Below are positions 17,238-26,120 of a stretch of 45,110 nucleotides of DNA, one piece after another. The stretch covers positions 1-45,110 of the forward strand of contig PDPC01000039.1 in NCBI GenBank assembly GCA_002747355.1, given 5' to 3'. The position numbers were made by a program, and so were the translations under genes. The DNA is from Pseudomonadota bacterium (GTDB lineage: Bacteria; Myxococcota_A; Polyangia; GCA-2747355). A model generated the notes under the pieces. The model was not told where the DNA came from, made no database searches, and worked only from the letters and a program-made list of their open reading frames with translations. Every line of letters begins with the position of its first letter. Position 1 is the stretch's first letter.

Positions 17238-18260
17238 ATGTCTAGATTTAAGGGGCTTCTTATTGTGGGTGCGCTCGTGTGCGCGTTTGGCGTGACGGGC
17301 TGTAGCGACGACGCCACGACCACCACCAAAGACAGCGCGACCACCAAGGACGACGGCGGCACGACGGCGGACACCGGGCCCAAGCCCGAGATCAACTGCA
17401 AGGACAACACCTGCAACACCTTCGTGGTCAGCCGGCTCGTGCTGCCAACCACACAGGAGGAGGCCAGGCGCTTCGGCTACGACTACGACGGCAACACGAT
17501 CAACGACAACGCCCTCGGCTCGATCATCACCGCCATCGCGGGCGCCCTAGGCCAGAACTTCCAGATCCAGCCCACGGTCGACGCCACCGTCTACTCCGGC
17601 AAGGCCATCCTGCTCTTCGAGGTACAGAACACCTCGCTCAGCAGCGACCCGGCCTCCGTGCTCCAGGCCCATATCGGCGAGCAGAAGGCCTGCTGCCCTG
17701 GCAACGAAGACGACCCCAACAAGTGCAAAGCCGCGGCGACCGCCGAGGGCGGCTGCTTCAGCGGCAGCGGCACCTTCACGGTCGCAGCGACCTCACCCAA
17801 AGACGCGATCATCAAGGGCGCGATCACCGGCGGTCAGATGGCCTTCGGTCCGGCTGGCCTGAAGCTCGAGATCCCGCTGTCGGCGAGCGGCAAGATCGCC
17901 GTCAACCTCAAAGAGGCCCGGATCAAGGGCGCGATCACCGAGGCTGGCATCACCAGCGGCGTCATCTCCGGCGTGATCCCGAAGGCCGACGTCGACAACA
18001 ACATCATCCCGGCCGTCGCGAAGCTGCTGCAAGACGCCCTCGACAACGAGGCGGTGAGCGACGAAGCCAAGACCCAGATCAAGAACCTCTTCGACACCAA
18101 CAAAGATGACAAGATCACGGCCGACGAGGTCAAGAACAATAGTCTGATCCAGGCCTTCCTCGGTGGCGACGTCGACGTCGACAAGGACGGCACCGCGGAG
18201 CTGTCGCTCGGCATCGGCTTCGAGGCCGTCAAGGGCGTCATCGGCGCCGACGCCAACTGA
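17238..18260 (+). CDS. lipoprotein with an EF-hand-like loop
   Basis: A 340-residue predicted lipoprotein: signal peptide with lipobox VTGCS (Cys at 22), an Asp/Thr-rich linker (DATTTTKDSATTKDDGG), then a domain of unknown family with paired Cys residues (ACCPGN). Near residue 290 the sequence DTNKDDKITADE fits a calcium-binding EF-hand loop. The N-terminal domain contains repeated IKGAIT segments, perhaps a beta-solenoid-like fold. GAAGGAGAG lies 8 bases before the ATG. It has its own promoter (17149-17177) and a strong terminator (18316-18346), so it is a well-defined single-gene unit. It is probably an abundant surface lipoprotein, by analogy with other Myxococcota lipoproteins of this shape. 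Confidence 0.85.
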   Translation: MSRFKGLLIVGALVCAFGVTGCSDDATTTTKDSATTKDDGGTTADTGPKPEINCKDNTCNTFVVSRLVLPTTQEEARRFGYDYDGNTINDNALGSIITAIAGALGQNFQIQPTVDATVYSGKAILLFEVQNTSLSSDPASVLQAHIGEQKACCPGNEDDPNKCKAAATAEGGCFSGSGTFTVAATSPKDAIIKGAITGGQMAFGPAGLKLEIPLSASGKIAVNLKEARIKGAITEAGITSGVISGVIPKADVDNNIIPAVAKLLQDALDNEAVSDEAKTQIKNLFDTNKDDKITADEVKNNSLIQAFLGGDVDVDKDGTAELSLGIGFEAVKGVIGADAN

Positions 18261-18315
18261 TCCGAGCTCGTCCAAGCGCGCGGTGCCGCTCGGCATCGCG
18301 CTTCTCAACGGACAG

Positions 18316-18346
18316 ACGGCCCGCGGTCCTGCGGGCCGTTTCTTTT
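18316..18346 (+). terminator. Rho-independent terminator
   Basis: ACGGCCCGC (18316-18324) pairs perfectly with GCGGGCCGT (18331-18339) around a six-base loop and is followed by TTCTTTT. It ends the 17238 lipoprotein gene. This is the clearest intrinsic terminator in the window. Confidence 0.9.
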
Positions 18347-18426
18347 GGGGTGGGTGCTTTTGGGGGGATGGGGGAGTGGTTGGCCACCCTCGCGTCGGGG
18401 TAGAGGGCGTGAGCGTCGAGGGCTCA

Positions 18427-19437
18427 TCAACTCGTCGTCGAGTGACGTCGTAGGCTCCACGGGCGAGAGTCGCAGCAGGTCAAGAGGCCGATCGCGAGGG
18501 CAGCAGCCGCGCCGGGGATCGCCCATCCGGCGACGCTCGCGGCGTCGAACACGGCGCTCAGCGCTTGCAGCAGCAAGGCAGCGCCGAGGCCGACCAGCAG
18601 CCAGGGCCGTCTACCCGCGCCAGCCAGCGCGCAGACGATCGCCAGCAGGCCGGCAGCCAGGGTCGCCAGACCCCGTGGGGTCGCGCTGACGCGGGCGTGG
18701 GCGCCGCGCCTGCCGAGAAAGGCGAAGTGTCGAAAGAGCGTCTTCGGCAGCTCGAGGTCGCGCTCGAGCTTGGCGAAGCGCAGCCGCTGCAGGCCGAGGC
18801 CAGGGCTCTCGCGATGCAGCTCGCCGTCTTCGAGGGTCAGCGTCAGGCGCGTGGCGTGGGCCGGCATCCGCAGCGAGGCGCGCCGGGCGGTGACGATCGT
18901 CGGGCCCCGCGCGAGCAGAAAGCCCTCGCCGCGCAGCAGCTCGCCGCGGCCCGCCCGCCCGCGTCGCTCGAGGTAGAGCGTCGCGTCACCGACGCGGCGA
19001 AAGACGCCGGGCTCCAGGCCGCTGACCAGCGCTCGCGTCGCCTCGCGACGGAGGAGGCGCCCGAGCCGCTGCAGCGCCACGGGCTCGACCCACGCCGCGA
19101 GGGCGACGCTCAGGGCGGCGGCGGTCGCGACCAGCCCGAGCAGCCAGGGGGCGAGGCGGGCGGCGCTCGCCCCGAGGGTCTGCATCGCCTCGAGCTCGGG
19201 ACGCAGCCTCGCCGCTGAGAGCAGCACGCCGGCGGCGAGGGCCAGCGGCAGGGCGAAGGTCAGCAGCGAGGGCAGGCTGTGGCCAAAGACCACCCCGAGC
19301 AGCGCCAGCCCTCCGCCACCCCCGACGAGGTGGTGGCCCAAACGCAGCGCCTGCAGCCCAAAGACCAGCACGCAGAGCAGCGCCAACGCGAGGAGCGTGG
19401 TCGGCAGGGCCTGGCGCAGCAGGTAGCGAGCGAGCAT
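18427..19437 (-). CDS. LptF/LptG-family permease (YjgP/YjgQ)
   Basis: A 336-residue inner-membrane protein. LptF and LptG form the transmembrane pair of the LptB2FG transporter that lifts LPS from the inner membrane. The N-terminus MLARYLLRQALPTTLLALAL and the following helices (SLPSLLTFALPLALAAGVLL, then ALGASAARLAP-type coupling loop) fit the family. A periplasmic beta-rich middle (TLYLERRGRAGRG to FAKLERDLELP) follows, with three more helices at the C-terminus. I cannot decide between LptF and LptG, and only one such gene is present here. The C-terminus (CCDSRPWSLRRHSTTS) is unusually polar. The upstream gap holds no clear promoter. Confidence 0.82.
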   Translation of the reverse strand: MLARYLLRQALPTTLLALALLCVLVFGLQALRLGHHLVGGGGGLALLGVVFGHSLPSLLTFALPLALAAGVLLSAARLRPELEAMQTLGASAARLAPWLLGLVATAAALSVALAAWVEPVALQRLGRLLRREATRALVSGLEPGVFRRVGDATLYLERRGRAGRGELLRGEGFLLARGPTIVTARRASLRMPAHATRLTLTLEDGELHRESPGLGLQRLRFAKLERDLELPKTLFRHFAFLGRRGAHARVSATPRGLATLAAGLLAIVCALAGAGRRPWLLVGLGAALLLQALSAVFDAASVAGWAIPGAAAALAIGLLTCCDSRPWSLRRHSTTS

Positions 19438-19822
19438 CCACCAACCCTAGCAAGGCAGACGAGCGCCGTGGGCAGAGAAGCGAGCGCCCGAGAGGCTGCT
19501 TCACCGCGGCGCCCGCCGAGGTGGGACCGATCGAGGTCGAAGCGCTGCAGGATCGTCGACATTGACGCGCGCTGCCTCGAGGCCTTCGCGCCGCGGCAGG
19601 GACCGTGGGTGCTAACCGTCAACGACGATGACGGCGCGGTCGCCCGGATCGATCCGCTCCACGAGGTCGAGCTCGGCAGGCTCTCTTTGCCATCATCCAG
19701 TCGAGACCTGACCGCTGGCTGAGCCTTCGCCATTCGCTTCGGCGGCTTCGCCATTCGCGTCGGCGGCTTCGCCATTCGCGTCGGCGGCGCGCTTCGGGGT
19801 ACAATGGCCGCGAGGGATCTGT
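19438..19822. other. 385-bp divergent intergenic region
   Basis: Holds three 21-bp tandem repeats (19725-19787) and a TACAAT box (19799-19804) close to the next gene. One frame on the plus strand (about 19555-19722) encodes WVLTVNDDDGAVARIDP-like sequence that resembles part of a beta-propeller blade but has no start. It may be a gene fragment or chance. Confidence 0.4.
19725..19787 (+). repeat. three 21-bp tandem repeats
   Basis: Units at 19725-19745, 19746-19766 and 19767-19787 follow CTTCGCCATTCGCGTCGGCG(G); the first differs at one base (CTTC for CGTC). They end 36 bases before the ATG of the Cys-rich lipoprotein gene, next to a TACAAT box, so they may affect its expression. Confidence 0.9.
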
Positions 19823-20365
19823 ATGTCGCTTGCTCATCGTTGGAGTGTGCTCGTCGTGCTGGCCGCCGTCGCCTCGACGGGGGTGGTCGGCTGCAGCTCT
19901 GATCCACCGCCTGTGGTCCGCGACCTCGGTCCGCCGCGACCCGATGTCTGGCGTGACGCGAAGGTTGACCCGCCGAGGCCCGACGGACCACCGCTCTCCG
20001 ACACCGAGATCCCCCTCGACCTGCCAACCCAGCGCCTCGACCGCTGCGTCAAGGGCAAATGCGGCGGGGGCCTGGTCTGCATCGATGACGTCTGCCGCAA
20101 GGGCTGCACGCCGACCGACCTGACCTGTAACGACAAGGCCCCCGAGTGCGGCGCGACGGAGTCCTGCCGACCGGTGGGCAGCGGCCACGCCTGCGTCGCC
20201 GGCAAGCAGCCCGCCGCCGACTGCTCCGATGGCAAGCCCTGTGAGGGGGGCACCCTCTGCGTCAAAACCAGCGGCGCGACGCGCTGTCTGCCGCTGTGCA
20301 AATACGGTTGCACCAGCGGCGCCAAGTGCGCCAAGGCGGGCAACGGCTGCGAGGTCTGCCTGTAG
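19823..20365 (+). CDS. small Cys-rich lipoprotein
   Basis: A 180-residue predicted lipoprotein. The signal peptide ends in lipobox VVGCS (Cys near 25), followed by a Pro/Asp linker. The C-terminal two thirds contain about 16 Cys residues in repeated C-x(3-5)-C spacing (CVKGKCGGGLVC, CNDKAPECGATESC, CKYGCTSGAKC). Such repeats are typical of extracellular disulphide-stabilised domains common in Myxococcota lipoproteins. Tandem repeats and a TACAAT box lie just upstream. The function is unknown. It converges with the Tex-like gene 91 bp downstream. Confidence 0.82.
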   Translation: MSLAHRWSVLVVLAAVASTGVVGCSSDPPPVVRDLGPPRPDVWRDAKVDPPRPDGPPLSDTEIPLDLPTQRLDRCVKGKCGGGLVCIDDVCRKGCTPTDLTCNDKAPECGATESCRPVGSGHACVAGKQPAADCSDGKPCEGGTLCVKTSGATRCLPLCKYGCTSGAKCAKAGNGCEVCL

Positions 20366-20456
20366 CGGCGTTTCGAGCGTGTGCTCTTGCCCCCTCTGTC
20401 GCGAGCGCCAGGCCCACCGCCGCGGCGACGGCGCCGGGCGCTGACGTCATCGCCCG

Positions 20457-22358
20457 CTACTTCTTGAACAACCGCTCGAGGTTGGCCAGCGCTTCGGAGC
20501 GGCTCTTGGGGTTACGTGGCGTCGACCCGCCGCTCGGCGCCGGGTCCTGCCCGCCGGGGCGAGCGCCGCCGGGAGAGGGAGGACGGCTCGTGGCCGGACG
20601 GGCGCTGGGAGAGAGGCCGCCGCCGTCGCCGCCCATCGCGCTCAGGGGGATCGCGCCGCCGTTGGCGCGCTCTTCGCGCCGCCCGCCGCCGCCCGCCGGG
20701 AGGGAGCCAGGGACGCGGCGCTGCGACTTCATCGAGAGAGAGATCCGGCCTCGGGGCGGGTCTACGGCCAGCACATGAGCGCTGATCTGCTGGCCGATGC
20801 TCACCACCTCGTTGGGGTTGGAGATGAAGCGGTCGGAGAGCTCGGAGATATGGACCAGGGCCTCCTGCGCCAGCCCGACGTTGATGAAGGCGCCAAAGTG
20901 GCTGATGTTCGTCACCACGCCATGGAGCGTCATCCCAGGCCGCAGATCGTTGATCGTCTTGACCAGCGGGTTGAGCCGCGCGGCGGAGGCCACGCTGCGA
21001 GTCACGGTGGCGCTCGGCCCGTGGCTGTTCTTGCCGCCGCGTCGCCGCTCGAGGCGCGTCAGCTCGACGGTCTCTTTCAGCGCGGCGCGGAGCCGACCCT
21101 CGTTGAGGTCGTTTTGGTACTCGGCCACGCCGATACCCACCGGATCGACCAGCGCCCACTCCTTGATCGGGTCGAGGGCGCGGCGGGCGAGCACCAGCGC
21201 AGAGGCCACAGATTGACCGAGCCGCATCGGCGGGTCGGTCAGCGGTCGCCGCGCCTCAGCCATCGCCGCCGGCCGGATCGGGGTCAGCTGGAGATCGTTG
21301 CTCGAGAGCTCGTTTTGGATCGCGACCAGGACCTCGCTGGCTGGCGCGTTGGTCGGCAGCACCACGTGGTGTACGTTGTATTCGGTGATCAGCTCCAGGA
21401 GCTTGCCCACGAAGGGCCCCGCGCCGCCCGTCGAGAGGGTGGACGGGTCGGCCCTGAGGGCTCGCTGCGCCAGCACCTCGCCCTCGCGGTCGGCGATCAC
21501 CATCCCCACCGGCGCCTTGGCCCGCCCGATGAAGATCGCCGCGAGGCGTCGCGCCTGCAGCGGGGTCGCGCGGAGGAGCCCGACGAGGCTCTCGCAGGCG
21601 GCGTCGATCGCGCTCAGCTCGGCCTCATGGTCGAGGATGGTGGTCAGCCAAGCTGGGAGGTTGTCGAGCACCAGCTCGTCGAGCAGTGAGCCCTCGTCGC
21701 GCTCCGGGGCGTCGGGGCCGAGGGACTCTTTGCGCAGCCTCAGCTGCTCGAGCATCGCCTCGGTCGGCAGCTCGAAGCGCATCTCCAGCGCGCCCTCGCG
21801 CACGCCACGGCGCATCGCCAGCCAGCGATGGGGCGCGATCTCGGCGAGCGCCTCGCGCTGGCTCACGTAGTCGTCGTAGTGTCGGGCGGCTGCGCTGCCC
21901 TGCGCTTTGGCCTCGCAGCAGACGAGCGCCTCCTTGCGCGCCAGGCCGACGCAGGCGTCCCAGAGCTCGGCGCCAGCCTGGAGCACGGTGAGCCAGGCCT
22001 CGGTGTCCTCGACGCGGGCGCGCGGGCAGAGCCGGGCGGCGCGTGTCACGGCGTCGAGGGCGTGGGCGCTGGCGGCGTGTTCGCCGATGGTCGCCGGCAG
22101 CGGCGGCAGCTTGGCCTTGTCGCGCGCCTCGTTGATCTGCCGCTTGCGCTTACGCCAGAGCTGCCAGCTGCGCCGCGCCCGAGCCAGGCCCTGGAGGCGC
22201 TTGGCCGGGATGTGACCGAAGTCATCGCTATAATGCGCGAGCAGGTCGGCCACCGAGTGCCCGCGACCGATCAGCTTCGAGAGCCGCTCGGCCAGGTCCT
22301 CCGTGATGCCCTTCAGATCGTGTCCCCGTGTGCTCTTCAGGTAGTCCCAAAACATCAT
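20457..22358 (-). CDS. shortened Tex-like protein with YqgF-like and S1 domains
   Basis: A 633-residue putative RNA-binding protein related to the transcription accessory protein Tex. An unusual helical, basic N-terminus (about 1-90) precedes an RNase-H-like/YqgF-type region (about 270-390: GMVIADREGEVLAQRALRAD, HHVVLPTNAPASEV). Next comes a stretch very close to Tex (DPIKEWALVDPVGIGVAEYQ near 420). Then, where Tex has helix-hairpin-helix repeats, a short Arg-rich spacer leads straight into an S1 domain (about 488-562: GVVTNISHFGAFINVG, LVHISELSDRFI). The C-terminus is a Gly/Ser/Pro/Arg-rich disordered tail. Full Tex is about 770 residues, so this is a reduced paralogue. Two start ATGs (22358, 22355) are adjacent. 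Confidence 0.85.
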   Translation of the reverse strand: MMFWDYLKSTRGHDLKGITEDLAERLSKLIGRGHSVADLLAHYSDDFGHIPAKRLQGLARARRSWQLWRKRKRQINEARDKAKLPPLPATIGEHAASAHALDAVTRAARLCPRARVEDTEAWLTVLQAGAELWDACVGLARKEALVCCEAKAQGSAAARHYDDYVSQREALAEIAPHRWLAMRRGVREGALEMRFELPTEAMLEQLRLRKESLGPDAPERDEGSLLDELVLDNLPAWLTTILDHEAELSAIDAACESLVGLLRATPLQARRLAAIFIGRAKAPVGMVIADREGEVLAQRALRADPSTLSTGGAGPFVGKLLELITEYNVHHVVLPTNAPASEVLVAIQNELSSNDLQLTPIRPAAMAEARRPLTDPPMRLGQSVASALVLARRALDPIKEWALVDPVGIGVAEYQNDLNEGRLRAALKETVELTRLERRRGGKNSHGPSATVTRSVASAARLNPLVKTINDLRPGMTLHGVVTNISHFGAFINVGLAQEALVHISELSDRFISNPNEVVSIGQQISAHVLAVDPPRGRISLSMKSQRRVPGSLPAGGGGRREERANGGAIPLSAMGGDGGGLSPSARPATSRPPSPGGARPGGQDPAPSGGSTPRNPKSRSEALANLERLFKK

Positions 22359-22829
22359 GGTCTGTCTACCTTGCGCGCGTCTTCCGATGCATGCCCCCCC
22401 CGGCAGCGCGCTTCATTCCAATCGCGGTTCGGCCTTTTTGGCTGTCTGGCCGGTTCGTTAACGTGACACCCCAGCGACCCCCCATCGCAGCACCGTCTTC
22501 GCGCTCAGCGTGTCCTCATCGGTGATGTTCAGAGGCGTCAAAAGTTCGCCAACAGGGAGGCTTTGCCCATAGCGGCTGGCGTGAGATCCCTCAGCGGGGT
22601 GCCCTGACCCTTTGAAGGGTGGCATAGGGCGCCTGATTTCACAACGAGTGGAGTGTTAAGATGTTGCCAAGATTACGAAAGCATGGAGATGTTCGCGGTT
22701 GGCCAGCCGTGTCGAGGGGCAAGCCCTGCTCCTTCGAGGTGTCGTTGGGACAGACGCGGCTGGGATGCTGACGTATAATGGCCCGCAGTGTGCGGCGCAA
22801 AGGGGCGCCGGTTCAAATGGAGTGTCATC
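22359..22829. other. 471-bp divergent intergenic region
   Basis: There is no credible gene. It contains a palindrome ACCCTT-TG-AAGGGT (22607-22620) and a perfect TATAAT (22774-22779), probably the -10 box of the downstream membrane-protein gene, though no good -35 box sits at 17 bases. Confidence 0.45.
22774..22779 (+). promoter_or_regulatory. -10 box TATAAT
   Basis: A perfect TATAAT 50 bases before the chosen GTG start of the 22830 gene. The -35 region is weak (CAGACG at 17 bases; TTGGGA only at 23 bases), so activation by another factor is possible. Confidence 0.45.
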
Positions 22830-23261
22830 GTGCGCGTCGTGATTGGATTGCTTAAGGGCGGTGTCATTGGTGGAGGCCTCGGGTTTGGCTTCATGTACCT
22901 CGGGCCCTTGGCACGAGCCGGGTGGGCTCACTATGTGCTTTACGCCGCGATCGGCGTCCTCGTCGGATTGATCGCCGGAAAACCCTTCTGGGCCAAGCGC
23001 GCGGATAACGAGTCGAAGCTCGTCCCGATCATCCGCGCGATCCTCGGGGCGGGGGTATCCGTCGGCCTCTTCGCGCTGGTGGTCAAGGCCCTCGGCGATC
23101 CGGGGCTCTCTTTCGCCGCCGGGTGGCCGCAGATTGGCGGCGCGAAGGCCGCCGGGGCGGCGACGACCATCGGCCAGATGCCCTACCTCTTGGGGGCGCT
23201 GATCGGGATCGCCTATGGCGTCTTTGTCGAGGTGGACGACGGCGGCAAGGCCAAAGCGTAG
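22830..23261 (+). CDS. small multi-pass membrane protein
   Basis: About 143 residues. The GTG at 22830 is preferred over the ATG at 22788 because GGAG lies 7 bases before it and the product then starts directly with a hydrophobic helix (RVVIGLLKGGVIGGGLGFGF). About four transmembrane helices are seen: near 3-24, 32-48, 65-85 and 110-128 (MPYLLGALIGIAYGVFVEV). Glycine-rich helices suggest a compact bundle. No family is recognised. The upstream TATAAT supports a single-gene transcript. Confidence 0.7.
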   Translation: MRVVIGLLKGGVIGGGLGFGFMYLGPLARAGWAHYVLYAAIGVLVGLIAGKPFWAKRADNESKLVPIIRAILGAGVSVGLFALVVKALGDPGLSFAAGWPQIGGAKAAGAATTIGQMPYLLGALIGIAYGVFVEVDDGGKAKA

Positions 23262-23319
23262 GACCCTCCCGGTCGAGCCGCCCCCCAGCCCTCCAGGTCG
23301 AGCTCGCCCCTCGACGGCC

Positions 23320-24729
23320 TTACAGGTTGAGCCGGACCTCGGCTAGCAGGCGCGTGCGCGCTGTCGAGAGCTCACCTGCCATCGGCTCGCTGGGGCGGGC
23401 CTCCGGGAGCATCGAGAGGGGGAGGCGCGACAGGCGCGTCCTCGCCAAGACGTCGTGCGCGAGGGCGAACGACGCTCGCCAGCGTCCGCGGGCCATCGAG
23501 AGGCCGAGCGCCAGCCGGTGGTGTGCCAGATCGGAGAGCGCCGAGGTGGGCGCCCCGTCCAGGCCGGCCGTGACATAGCTCCATCCGCCGCGGAGCGTGA
23601 GCAGGCCATCAAGCAACGACCAGGCCAGCCCGAGCTGGCCGCGCCAGCGGATGGGGCGACCGGGGTGCAGAGGCAGCTCCGGCGACGGCAGCACGCGCTC
23701 GCCGCTCTTCCCCGCGTCGAGCACGAGGGTGGCGTCGCGGGGGCGGAGCGAGGCGTCTCCTGCGGGGAGGCGCAGCCCGAGCTCGGCGAGGAGCCGCAGG
23801 TCGCGGCTGAGGTTCATCGCGAAGCCGAGCGCTAGCGCCAGCGGGTCGAGCAGGGTCGTCTTGGCTTCGCCATCGCGGGTGACCGCCGTGGTCGCGCCGC
23901 TGGGCGGTCGCGTGGGTGGCGTCAACTCGAGAGCGCCGGAGAGGGCGCTCCAGCGGGGAAGCTCGACCGCGAGGCCGACGCGGAGCCACCAGGCCGGCGA
24001 CACCAGCACGCCCGCTCGTCCGCCAAGGCTGGGGCCACCGAGCGACCAGCGTGCGTTCATCGCGTGGCCGCCGTGGGCGAGGGGATCGGCGGCGCCGCCG
24101 GCGAAGATCTCGCGCTCCCCGCCGAGGCTGGCGTAGCCCACCTCCACCGCCACGCCGAAGGCGAGGACGCCGCGGCGCCCGGCGATGGCGAGCGTGGCCG
24201 CGTGCTCATGGCTCTCGTGGCGGCGACCGAGGAAGCGCAGCGGCGGGAGCGGAGAGGTGCGCTTGCTCAGCGGCCGGCCGAAGGCGAGCCCGCGCTGCCA
24301 GCTCAGCCGGTAGCCCAGCGTGAGGACGAGCTCGCGATCGAAGAGCAAGCGTCGCGCGGCGAGGCGCGGCGCGAGCCGTGGACCGTCGGTGCTGTGGATC
24401 CGGGGGTGATCGGTGGTCTCGTAGCGGCTGCGCTCGGCCAAGACGGAGAGACCGGCGACGAGAGAGAGCCTCGCTCGTCGCGGGTCGGCATCCAGCGCCA
24501 GCCCCGCCGGGTTATGCCAGAGCGCCGTGGCGTCGGTGACGGCAGCGGCCCGAGCCCCCGCCAGCGAGGTGGCGACTCCACCGCCCCCGCGCTCGAAGGA
24601 TTGGGCTCGGCTGCGGCGGGGGGAGAGCAAGACGCCGGTGATCGCGACGCTGGCGATGACCGCGCAGGCGACAACGGGCCAACGTCTCTGCGATGTTGCC
24701 GGGATCGGGCGAGCCACGAGAGGCACCAT
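23320..24729 (-). CDS. FadL/OmpP1-like outer-membrane protein
   Basis: A 469-residue predicted outer-membrane beta-barrel. The ATG at 24729 gives a signal peptide with a long hydrophobic stretch (PVVACAVIASVAITGVLL). The mature N-terminus has the family hallmark TDATALWHNPAGLAL, as in FadL, OmpP1 and related transporters of hydrophobic compounds. The rest alternates polar and hydrophobic residues through to AEVRLNL at the C-terminus. It is divergent from the sigma-factor gene 102 bp away, so the sigma operon could control it. The family level is likely; the substrate is unknown. Confidence 0.8.
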   Translation of the reverse strand: MVPLVARPIPATSQRRWPVVACAVIASVAITGVLLSPRRSRAQSFERGGGGVATSLAGARAAAVTDATALWHNPAGLALDADPRRARLSLVAGLSVLAERSRYETTDHPRIHSTDGPRLAPRLAARRLLFDRELVLTLGYRLSWQRGLAFGRPLSKRTSPLPPLRFLGRRHESHEHAATLAIAGRRGVLAFGVAVEVGYASLGGEREIFAGGAADPLAHGGHAMNARWSLGGPSLGGRAGVLVSPAWWLRVGLAVELPRWSALSGALELTPPTRPPSGATTAVTRDGEAKTTLLDPLALALGFAMNLSRDLRLLAELGLRLPAGDASLRPRDATLVLDAGKSGERVLPSPELPLHPGRPIRWRGQLGLAWSLLDGLLTLRGGWSYVTAGLDGAPTSALSDLAHHRLALGLSMARGRWRASFALAHDVLARTRLSRLPLSMLPEARPSEPMAGELSTARTRLLAEVRLNL

Positions 24730-24831
24730 AGCAAATACGCGCGATGAACCAGACCGTCCTCTGTTGCGTCGACACTCAGTGATGGACACGCAGACTCGCG
24801 ACGGTCGCGCGCAACGGTGTAAGGTCCAGCC

Positions 24832-25476
24832 ATGAGGCACGTTGAAGAGAGCAGAGAAGGCGCCACGCCCGCGCCGGACGACCCGCAGGTGGTCGCCCTG
24901 GCGGCGAAGCGGGAGCAGCGGCTGCTCGAGCGTGCCCGCGGCGGTGATCGCGAGGCGCTGCGAGATCTGCTGACGCCCCAGGCCGACGCGCTCTTCTCGC
25001 GGGTGATCCTGCCCCGCACCGGTGATCGGGCGGCTGCCGAGGACATCCTGAAGGCGACGATGGTCACAGCGATCGAGAAGCTCGAGACGTTTCGCTGGGA
25101 GGGACGCAGCATCTATTTTTGGCTGCGTCAGATCGCCGCCAACAAGGTGATCGACCACCACCGGCGGACCCAGCGCGGGCGCAAGCTCGCCGATCGACTC
25201 GAGCGCGAAGGGGAGCTGGTCTCCGTCGCGCCGAAGGCCTCACCTCATCCGGAGGCGCGGCTGATCGCCCAAGAGGAGCAGCAGCGCAACCAGCAGCGCA
25301 TCGCGGTCGCCCTCGAGGCGATCAACCCACGTTATCGCAAGGCGATCGAGCTGCGGCTGATCGCCGAGCTGCCGCGAGAGGAGTGCGCTCGCCAGCTCGA
25401 GGTGACCGTGGGAACCTTTGACGTGCTCTTTTTTCGCGCGGCCCGCGCCTTTCGCCGCGCGTTTGGTGAACGATGA
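24832..25476 (+). CDS. ECF-type RNA polymerase sigma factor
   Basis: A 214-residue sigma-70-family protein with region 2 (ADALFSRVILPRTGDRAAAE, then FRWEGRSIYFWLRQIAANKV) and region 4 (LEAINPRYRKAIELRLIAEL, then VTVGTFDVLFFRAARAFRRA). The N-terminus is extended by about 45 charged residues. The ATG at 24832 has GGTCC but no classical Shine-Dalgarno sequence. The stop overlaps the next start (ATGA, 25473-25476), joining it to a one-TM protein that is the likely anti-sigma factor. It probably directs its own operon and perhaps the divergent FadL-like gene. Confidence 0.9.
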   Translation: MRHVEESREGATPAPDDPQVVALAAKREQRLLERARGGDREALRDLLTPQADALFSRVILPRTGDRAAAEDILKATMVTAIEKLETFRWEGRSIYFWLRQIAANKVIDHHRRTQRGRKLADRLEREGELVSVAPKASPHPEARLIAQEEQQRNQQRIAVALEAINPRYRKAIELRLIAELPREECARQLEVTVGTFDVLFFRAARAFRRAFGER

Positions 25477-26120
25477 GCGAGCGCAGAGACCGAGATCGCG
25501 AGCTTTCTCCGCCACCCTGGCCCGCCGACGAGGAGCTGCCCAGCGCCGAGGAGCTAGCGGCCGCCGAGGCCTTGGCCCAGGCGACCGATCGGGTGCTCGC
25601 AGGGGCGTCTCCCGACGACGCGGGCGCGACGCCGGACAGGGTGGTCGGCCTGGACGCCGCCGAGTTCGACGGGCTGGCGGCGACGCTGGGGGCGATCCAC
25701 GCCTCGCACCACGAGGCCGAGCTGCCCCGGGCCCGGCGCGACGCCTTGTTCGAGGAGGCGCTGCGTGAGGCCGATGGTCGGCAGCGCGGCCGCGCGCGGA
25801 CCCGGCTGGTGCCGCTGCTCGCCCTGGCCGCCACGGTGCTGCTGGCGATCGGCGCGGTGCTGGTCGGGCTGCCGCGGCTCGCCAGCGACGACCGCGCGTC
25901 GCGTCGCGTCGCCATGAGCCCTGAGACGTCCGTCAGGCAGGCGCTGCCGATGGAGCAGCGCTCTCGACCCAGCAATGACCTCATCCGGCGCCCGATCAAA
26001 GACCGCGGGCTCCACGCCTCGCGACGCCTCGATCGGGTCTTCGCCAGCCGAATGGCCGGCTACCGCGCGCTGCGCTACGCGCGCTGGACGGGGCAGCCAA
26101 AGGCGGGGAGGACACCATGA
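25473..26120 (+). CDS. one-TM protein, presumed anti-sigma factor
   Basis: A 215-residue protein with an acidic cytoplasmic part (about 1-108), a single transmembrane helix (LVPLLALAATVLLAIGAVLV, near 112-131) and a basic periplasmic tail (about 80 residues: RPIKDRGLHASRRLDRVF). The layout and the 4-bp overlap with the sigma gene fit a membrane anti-sigma factor. No zinc-binding HxxxCxxC motif is present, so it is not a standard ZAS-type anti-sigma factor. If it is one, RseP at 4989 is a candidate for its processing. Function is inferred from context. Confidence 0.65.
   Translation: MSERRDRDRELSPPPWPADEELPSAEELAAAEALAQATDRVLAGASPDDAGATPDRVVGLDAAEFDGLAATLGAIHASHHEAELPRARRDALFEEALREADGRQRGRARTRLVPLLALAATVLLAIGAVLVGLPRLASDDRASRRVAMSPETSVRQALPMEQRSRPSNDLIRRPIKDRGLHASRRLDRVFASRMAGYRALRYARWTGQPKAGRTP

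Noticed and set aside
19555-19722. Beta-propeller gene fragment in the 19438-19822 gap
   Set aside because: Only about 40 residues look protein-like, without start or clear family match.
22607-22620. Palindrome ACCCTTTGAAGGGT as a terminator
   Set aside because: No T run follows and no gene ends nearby; it may be an operator but nothing supports it.
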